Part shown: one piece after another, positions 6,542 to 10,727 of the stretch
How the letters are laid out: each line of letters starts with the position of its first letter
Numbering within the stretch: position 1 is the first letter of the stretch
Source of the DNA: Acetobacteraceae bacterium
GTDB lineage: Bacteria; Pseudomonadota; Alphaproteobacteria; Acetobacterales; Acetobacteraceae
Length of the DNA: 10,727 nt
Direction: 5' to 3'
Assembly (NCBI GenBank): GCA_947478535.1
Contig: CANJXD010000159.1
Span: 1-10,727, forward strand
Program-made: the position numbers and the translations under genes
Notes under the pieces: model-generated
Told to the model about the DNA's origin: nothing
The model's database searches: none
What the model saw: only the letters and a program-made list of their open reading frames with translations

Positions 6542-7684
6542 TTGCCCGAGGGCCATCCCATCAAGATCCTCGAGATCACGAACGTCGATTTCTCGCTGCG
6601 GCACTTCCTGCTGCCGTTGATGCGCGGCCTGCGCGCGCGGGGCCATGAGGTGGTGGGAGTCTGTGCCGAAGGCCCGCTGCTCGACCTGCCGCGGGCCGAA
6701 GGCTTTCGCATCGCCGCCGTGCCGATGGCGCGCAGCCTGAACCCGATCGCCCAGGCGCGCTGCCTGGCCGCGCTGGTGGCGCTGATGCGGGCGGAGAAGC
6801 CGGATCTGGTGCATGCGCATATGCCGATCAGCGGGCTGCTGGCGCGCGCCGCGGCACGCATCGCGGGGGTGCCGCGCATCGCCTATACCTGCCATGGCTT
6901 CCTGTTCAACCAGCCCGGGCCGTGGTGGCGCGCCGCGCTGGCACTGAACCTGGAACGCGCCGCCGGACGCATCACCGATACCTTCATGACCGTCAGTGCG
7001 GAGGAAGCCGGCGATGCCCGTCGCCTCGGCATCCATCCCCGTGCCGTGGCCATCCTGAACGGGCGGGACCCCGCCCGCTTCGCCCCCGATCCGGCCGCCC
7101 GCGCGCGGCTGCGCGCTGCATTCGGCGCAGGCCCGGATGATTGCGTCGTCATCGCCGTCTCCCGCCTCGTCCGCCACAAGGGATTTCCCGAGCTGTTGCG
7201 GGCCATGCAGGCGACGCCGGGGAATTGCGCGCTCTGGGTGGTGGGCGAACGCCTCGCCTCCGACCATGGCGAGGTTCTGGAACCGCTGTTCGCCGAAGCC
7301 GCCGCCGCCCTCGGCCCTCGCCTGGTCAGGCTCGGCTACCGGCATGACGTCGCGGCGCTGATGGCCGCGGCCGATGTCTTCTGCCTGCCGTCTCACTTCG
7401 AGGGGCTGCCGATGTCCATCATCGAGGCGATGCTCACCGGCCTGCCGGTGGTCGCCACCGATATTCGCGGCCCCCGCGAACAGGTGGTGGATGGCGAAAC
7501 CGGCCTGCTGGTTCCGGCCAGGACAGTGGCGCCACTGGCCGAGGCGCTGTCGCGCCTCGCCGCCGATCCCGCGTTGCGGACGGCCATGGGACAGGCCGGC
7601 CGCGCCCGGGCGATGGACCGCTTCGACGAGGCGAAGGTCATGACGCGCACGATCGCATTGCTGGAAGGCACCAAACGCGGTTGA
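6542..7684 (+). CDS. Glycosyltransferase family 4 (GT-B fold), start codon uncertain
   Basis: Predicted retaining glycosyltransferase of about 380 residues, probably using a nucleotide sugar at the cytoplasmic membrane face for exopolysaccharide, capsule or lipid-linked glycan assembly. N-terminal GT-B domain: [40 protein letters not shown] and [16 protein letters not shown]-terminal domain: [18 protein letters not shown], then [20 protein letters not shown], in which E287 and E295 form the EX7E motif typical of GT4. The conserved N-terminus [10 protein letters not shown] has no ATG or GTG near it. I give the TTG at 6542, but it has no ribosome binding site because a hairpin lies directly upstream. 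The ATC at 6560 stands exactly where homologues would have Met and has GAGGG 7 nt upstream. An ATG at 6422 lies far inside the heparinase-like gene and adds junk-like residues. Sugar specificity unknown. Confidence 0.88.
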   Translation: MPEGHPIKILEITNVDFSLRHFLLPLMRGLRARGHEVVGVCAEGPLLDLPRAEGFRIAAVPMARSLNPIAQARCLAALVALMRAEKPDLVHAHMPISGLLARAAARIAGVPRIAYTCHGFLFNQPGPWWRAALALNLERAAGRITDTFMTVSAEEAGDARRLGIHPRAVAILNGRDPARFAPDPAARARLRAAFGAGPDDCVVIAVSRLVRHKGFPELLRAMQATPGNCALWVVGERLASDHGEVLEPLFAEAAAALGPRLVRLGYRHDVAALMAAADVFCLPSHFEGLPMSIIEAMLTGLPVVATDIRGPREQVVDGETGLLVPARTVAPLAEALSRLAADPALRTAMGQAGRARAMDRFDEAKVMTRTIALLEGTKRG

Positions 7685-7716
7685 AGCGCCGGGGGTGCGG
7701 GTCTATGCCGCGCGGC

Positions 7717-9291
7717 ATGAGCCAGACCCTCCCCGTCCGCCGCGCATTGCTCTCGGTCTCCGACAAGACCGGCATCGTGGAATTCGCCCGCTTCCTGGTC
7801 GCCCAGGGCGCCGAGATCCTGTCCACCGGCGGCACCGCCAGCGCCATCCGCGCCGCCGGCATCCCAGTGAAGGATGTGTCGGAGCATACGGGCTTCCCGG
7901 AAATCCTCGACGGCCGCGTGAAGACGCTGGTGCCGCAGGTGCATGGCGGGCTGCTCGGCCGACGGGACCTGGCGGACCATCTGGCGCAGATGGAGGCGCA
8001 TGGGATCGCGCCGATCGACCTCGTCGCGGTGAACCTCTACCCCTTCGAGGCGACCGTCGCCAAAGGCGCGGCCTTCGAGGACTGCATTGAGAACATCGAC
8101 ATCGGCGGCCCCGCGATGATCCGCAGCGCCGCCAAGAATTTTGCCTCCGTCGTCGTCATCACGGAGCCGGAGCAACTGGCCGAAGTCCGTGCGGAACTGG
8201 AGGAGGGCGGCACCACCCCGGCGCTGCGCCGCCGTTTCGCCCAGGCCGCCTATGCCCGCACCGCCGCCTATGACACCGCGATCAGCACCTGGTTCGCGCA
8301 GCAGAACGGCGATGCCTTCCCCCATCGCCTCGCCACCGCTGGGATCCTGCGCCAGGGCCTGCGCTACGGCGAGAATCCGCACCAGAAGGCGGCCTTCTAT
8401 ACCGATGGCGGCAACCGACCGGGCCTCGCCACCGCGAAGCAGGTGCAGGGCAAGGAGCTGTCCTACAACAACCTGAACGACACCGACGCCGCCTTCGAAT
8501 GCGTGGCCGAGTTCGACGCGCCGGCCATCGTCATCGTCAAGCACGCCAATCCCTGCGGCGTCGCAACCGGCGAGACGCTCGCGGCGGCGTGGGATCTGGC
8601 GCTGCGCTGCGACCCCGTCTCCGCCTTCGGCGGCATCGTCGCCGCCAACCGCACGCTGGATGCCGCGGCGGCGGAGAAGATCGCGGCCATCTTCACCGAA
8701 GTCGTCGTCGCCCCCGATGCGGATGACGGGGCGAAGGCCGTCTTCGCGAAAAAGAAGAACCTCCGCCTGTTGCTGACCGGCGGGATGCCGGACCCGGCGG
8801 CGCCGGGGCTGCTGATCAAATCCGTGGCCGGCGGTTTTCTCGCGCAGACGCGTGACGATGGACGGGTGACGGAGGCGATGCTGCGGACGGTGACGCAGCG
8901 CGCGCCCACGGCCGCGGAGATGGCGGACCTGATCTTTGCCTTCCGCGTCTGCAAACACGTAAAATCCAATGCCATCGTCTATGCCAAGGCCCTGGCCACG
9001 GCGGGCATCGGGGCGGGGCAGATGAACCGGCTGGAATCCGCGCGCATCGCCGCCTGGAAGGCCGAAGCCGCGGCGCAGATGGCGAAGCTGCCGGACAGCC
9101 TGGCCAAGGGCAGCGTCGTCGCCTCCGACGCCTTCTTCCCCTTCGCGGATGGGCTGGAAGCCGCGGCGGCCGCGGGTGTCACCGCCGTGATCCAGCCCGG
9201 CGGGTCGATCCGCGATGCCGAGGTGATCGCGGCGGCGGACAAGGCCGGCCTCGCCATGGTCTTCACCGGCATGCGGCACTTCCGGCACTAG
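7717..9291 (+). CDS. purH: Bifunctional AICAR formyltransferase/IMP cyclohydrolase
   Basis: Predicted 524-residue enzyme for the last two steps of de novo purine synthesis: formylation of AICAR with 10-formyl-tetrahydrofolate, then ring closure to IMP; cytoplasmic. The N-terminal MGS-like cyclohydrolase domain (about 1-145) shows [44 protein letters not shown] and [17 protein letters not shown]. The transformylase domain shows [30 protein letters not shown], the catalytic [14 protein letters not shown] (K275, H276), [36 protein letters not shown] and the terminal GMRHFRH. Length is typical and no key residue is missing. The ATG at 7717 starts just before the conserved [13 protein letters not shown]. 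An in-frame ATG at 7705 with purines upstream is a possible alternative adding four residues. It lies 32 bp after the GT4 gene, with no terminator between. Confidence 0.97.
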   Translation: MSQTLPVRRALLSVSDKTGIVEFARFLVAQGAEILSTGGTASAIRAAGIPVKDVSEHTGFPEILDGRVKTLVPQVHGGLLGRRDLADHLAQMEAHGIAPIDLVAVNLYPFEATVAKGAAFEDCIENIDIGGPAMIRSAAKNFASVVVITEPEQLAEVRAELEEGGTTPALRRRFAQAAYARTAAYDTAISTWFAQQNGDAFPHRLATAGILRQGLRYGENPHQKAAFYTDGGNRPGLATAKQVQGKELSYNNLNDTDAAFECVAEFDAPAIVIVKHANPCGVATGETLAAAWDLALRCDPVSAFGGIVAANRTLDAAAAEKIAAIFTEVVVAPDADDGAKAVFAKKKNLRLLLTGGMPDPAAPGLLIKSVAGGFLAQTRDDGRVTEAMLRTVTQRAPTAAEMADLIFAFRVCKHVKSNAIVYAKALATAGIGAGQMNRLESARIAAWKAEAAAQMAKLPDSLAKGSVVASDAFFPFADGLEAAAAAGVTAVIQPGGSIRDAEVIAAADKAGLAMVFTGMRHFRH

Positions 9292-9299
9292 ATGGTATT

Positions 9300-9341
9300 C
9301 CCGATCGTCGGGTTCCGCGTTGGCACCAGGCCCGGGGGTGC
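9300..9341 (+). other. Two small hairpins between purH and the carbonic anhydrase gene
   Basis: CCCGA (9300-9304) pairs with TCGGG (9308-9312) around TCG and is followed by TT, nine bases after the purH stop. GCACC (9323-9327) pairs with GGTGC (9337-9341) around a 9-nt loop and would bury part of the GGGGG run that serves as ribosome binding site for the next ATG. Stems are only 5 bp, so the first is at best a weak terminator and the second a weak translational control element. Confidence 0.25.
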
Positions 9342-9347
9342 TTGCGC

Positions 9348-9956
9348 ATGAACAGATTGCTGGATGGCTATCGCCGCTTCCGCCAGGACACCTGGCCGCA
9401 GCAGCGCGCGCGGTTCGAGGAACTGGCGGCGCAAGGCCAGCGGCCGCGCACCATGGTGATCGCCTGCTCCGACAGCCGCGTCGATCCGCAGATGATCTTC
9501 TCCGCCGGGCCGGGGGAGCTGTTCGTCGTCCGCAACGTCGCCAGCCTGGTGCCGCCCTACATGCCGGACGCCGCCTTCCACGGCACCAGTGCTGCCGTCG
9601 AATTCGGCGTGCGCGTGCTGGGGGTGGAGGACCTGATCGTCATGGGCCATGCGCTGTGCGGCGGCATTCGCGCCCTGCGCGAAGGCGTGCCGCCGGCGGC
9701 CGGCGATTTCGTCGCGAGCTGGATCGGCATCGCCGAGGGCGCCCGCGGCGCCGGCCTTGCCTGCGACACGCCCGAGGACGCGCAGGAAGCCTGCGAGCAT
9801 GAGGCCGTGCGCATTTCCATCGCCAACCTGCTGACCTTCCCCTGGGTCGCGGAGGCCGTCGCCGCCGGCACGCTGCGCCTGCATGGCGGCCATTTCGGCG
9901 TCGCCACCGGCAGGCTCGTGCTGATGGATGCGGAAGGGCGTTTCACGCCGGCCTGA
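9348..9956 (+). CDS. Beta-class carbonic anhydrase
   Basis: Predicted 202-residue zinc enzyme interconverting CO2 and bicarbonate; cytoplasmic, usually dimeric or tetrameric. The zinc and active-site pattern is complete: CSDSRVDP at 40-47 (C40 zinc ligand, D42/R44 catalytic dyad) and GHALCGG at 100-106 (H101 and C104 zinc ligands). GELFVVRNVASLVPP and HGTSAAVEFGVRVLGVEDLIV are typical surrounding segments, and ISIANLLTFPWVAEAV with GTLRLHGGHFGVATG is the family C-terminus. ATG at 9348 is preferred, with GGGGG 9 nt upstream; a TTG at 9342 would add two residues. It follows purH by 56 bp in the same orientation. Bicarbonate is consumed by purine synthesis, so a metabolic link is plausible but unproven. 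Close homologues are called can or cynT; the sequence does not separate these. Confidence 0.95.
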   Translation: MNRLLDGYRRFRQDTWPQQRARFEELAAQGQRPRTMVIACSDSRVDPQMIFSAGPGELFVVRNVASLVPPYMPDAAFHGTSAAVEFGVRVLGVEDLIVMGHALCGGIRALREGVPPAAGDFVASWIGIAEGARGAGLACDTPEDAQEACEHEAVRISIANLLTFPWVAEAVAAGTLRLHGGHFGVATGRLVLMDAEGRFTPA

Positions 9957-9979
9957 CACAGAGGCACACTGGGCACGAC

Positions 9980-9993
9980 GAATCGGGAGATTC
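9980..9993 (+). promoter_or_regulatory. Hairpin presenting the rmuC ribosome binding site, with twin GANTC sites
   Basis: GAATC (9980-9984) pairs with GATTC (9989-9993) around a GGGA tetraloop of the GNRA class. The loop plus the next two bases form GGGAGA, the Shine-Dalgarno sequence for the TTG start at 9996. Each arm is also a GANTC site, the target of the CcrM methyltransferase found in most alphaproteobacteria. The repeat is visible; the regulatory role is inferred. Confidence 0.4.
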
Positions 9994-9995
9994 CC

Positions 9996-10727
9996 TTGCC
10001 CGAGTGGCTGCTGCCGGACTGGGTGCCACCTGCCGTGATCGCTGGCGCCGCCGTGCTGGCTGTGCTGCTGGTGGTGCTCGCGCTGCGTGGGCGCAACGCG
10101 GAGGGGATGGCGCGCCTCGCCGCGACGCTGGATGCCGTGGCCGCCGCGCAGGAACGCCTCGCCACCCGCACCGATGACAGGCTGCGCGAGCAGGAACGCG
10201 CGCTCGGCCAGAAGCTGGATACCGCTGCGGAACGCACCCAGGCCACGGCGAGTGCCATCCAGCAGCGGCTTTCCGTCATCGACAGCGCGCGGCAGAATAT
10301 CGAGGCTCTGGGCGGGCAGGTCACGTCGCTGGCCGCCGTGCTCGGCAACAAGCAGGCGCGCGGCGCGCTGGGGGAAGTGCAGTTGCGGGACCTGGTGCAG
10401 GATCGGCTGCCCCCCGCCGGATTTTCCTGGCAGCACACGCTATCCAACGGCACGCGCTGCGATTGCCTGATCCGCCTGCCCTTCCCGCCCGGCCCGATTG
10501 CCGTGGACAGCAAGTTTCCGCTGGAGGCCTGGGCCGCGATGCAGGATGCACCCGATGCCGCCGCGCGCATGCAGGCATCCCGCCGCTTCGCCGCCGATAT
10601 CCGCCGCCACGTCGATGACATCTCGCGAAAATACCTGATCCCCGGGGAGACGGCGGAAGGTGCGCTGATGTTTCTCCCCTCCGAGGCCATTCATGCGGCG
10701 CTTCTCGCGCAGCACGGCGATCTCTTC
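9996..10727 (+). CDS. rmuC: DNA recombination protein RmuC, C-terminus cut by the window
   Basis: First 244 codons of an RmuC-family protein, a membrane-anchored putative nuclease with a PD-(D/E)XK-like core that in E. coli limits recombination at inverted repeats. One N-terminal membrane helix spans about 13-30 and is followed by an arginine-rich segment. A coiled-coil-like region at about 40-110 is rich in E, Q, R and A. The core starts at GNKQARGALGEVQLRDLV (117 on), with D156 in CDCLIRLP and AVDSKFPLEAW carrying D171 and K173, then DDISRKYLIPGETAEGALMF and FLPSEA. The start is TTG at 9996, because GGGAG lies 6 nt upstream, the membrane anchor begins there, and the next ATG (10108) would remove the anchor. 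It begins 39 bp after the carbonic anhydrase stop, probably on the same transcript. Confidence 0.92.
   Translation, partial: MPEWLLPDWVPPAVIAGAAVLAVLLVVLALRGRNAEGMARLAATLDAVAAAQERLATRTDDRLREQERALGQKLDTAAERTQATASAIQQRLSVIDSARQNIEALGGQVTSLAAVLGNKQARGALGEVQLRDLVQDRLPPAGFSWQHTLSNGTRCDCLIRLPFPPGPIAVDSKFPLEAWAAMQDAPDAAARMQASRRFAADIRRHVDDISRKYLIPGETAEGALMFLPSEAIHAALLAQHGDLF

Noticed and set aside
4167..6879. Long minus-strand open frames of 616 and 690 codons opposite rpe, the heparinase-like gene and the GT4 5' end
   Set aside because: They overlap each other and well-supported plus-strand genes; composition is Arg/Ala/Ser-rich without domains.
7393..9288. 631-codon minus-strand open frame opposite purH
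   Set aside because: Mirror of purH codon structure; no family motif and no ribosome binding site seen.
6539..10004. Identical 12-mer CCCTTGCCCGAG around both TTG candidate starts (6539-6550 and 9993-10004)
   Set aside because: Too short and GC-biased to call a repeat. It does not by itself support TTG 6542, because only the rmuC copy has a Shine-Dalgarno at proper distance.

Overview
The window is very GC-rich (about 70% by eye) and densely packed with ordinary chromosomal genes. GC content, gene families and gene order suggest an alphaproteobacterium, most likely Acetobacteraceae (Roseomonas-like). That placement is inference from protein style, not a measured phylogeny. There are ten protein genes, two of them cut by the window edges. 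I see no tRNA, rRNA, CRISPR array, insertion sequence or phage-like gene.

Left block, minus strand (1-2184): an ArnT-like membrane glycosyltransferase of the GT39/PMT_2 type is followed, with an ATGA stop/start overlap, by a DedA-family membrane protein that runs off the left edge. The glycosyltransferase would release undecaprenyl phosphate outside the membrane, and DedA proteins are now linked to returning that lipid, so the pair makes biochemical sense.

Centre, plus strand (2234-4079): a 49-bp divergent gap leads to rsmB (16S rRNA m5C methyltransferase with a NusB domain). Next comes a single Lrp/AsnC regulator resembling E. coli DecR, with an AT-rich Lrp-box-like site in front of it.

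Central operon, plus strand (4158-9291): rpe (ribulose-phosphate 3-epimerase), a heparinase II/III-fold protein 10 bp behind it, a GT4 glycosyltransferase, and purH. The junction between the heparinase-like gene and the GT4 gene is the oddest spot. It holds a perfect 8-bp GC hairpin starting at the stop codon, and the GT4 gene has no ATG or GTG start near its conserved N-terminus: either TTG at 6542 or an ATC at 6560 must be used.

Right block (9348-10727): a beta-class carbonic anhydrase, then the 5' part of rmuC. rmuC starts at a TTG whose Shine-Dalgarno sequence lies in the GNRA loop of a small hairpin bounded by two GANTC sites.

I did not find a convincing undescribed multi-gene system. 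The best leads are the DedA/ArnT-like coupling, the non-canonical start region of the GT4 gene, the atypical heparinase-fold protein between metabolic genes, and the structured leader of rmuC.
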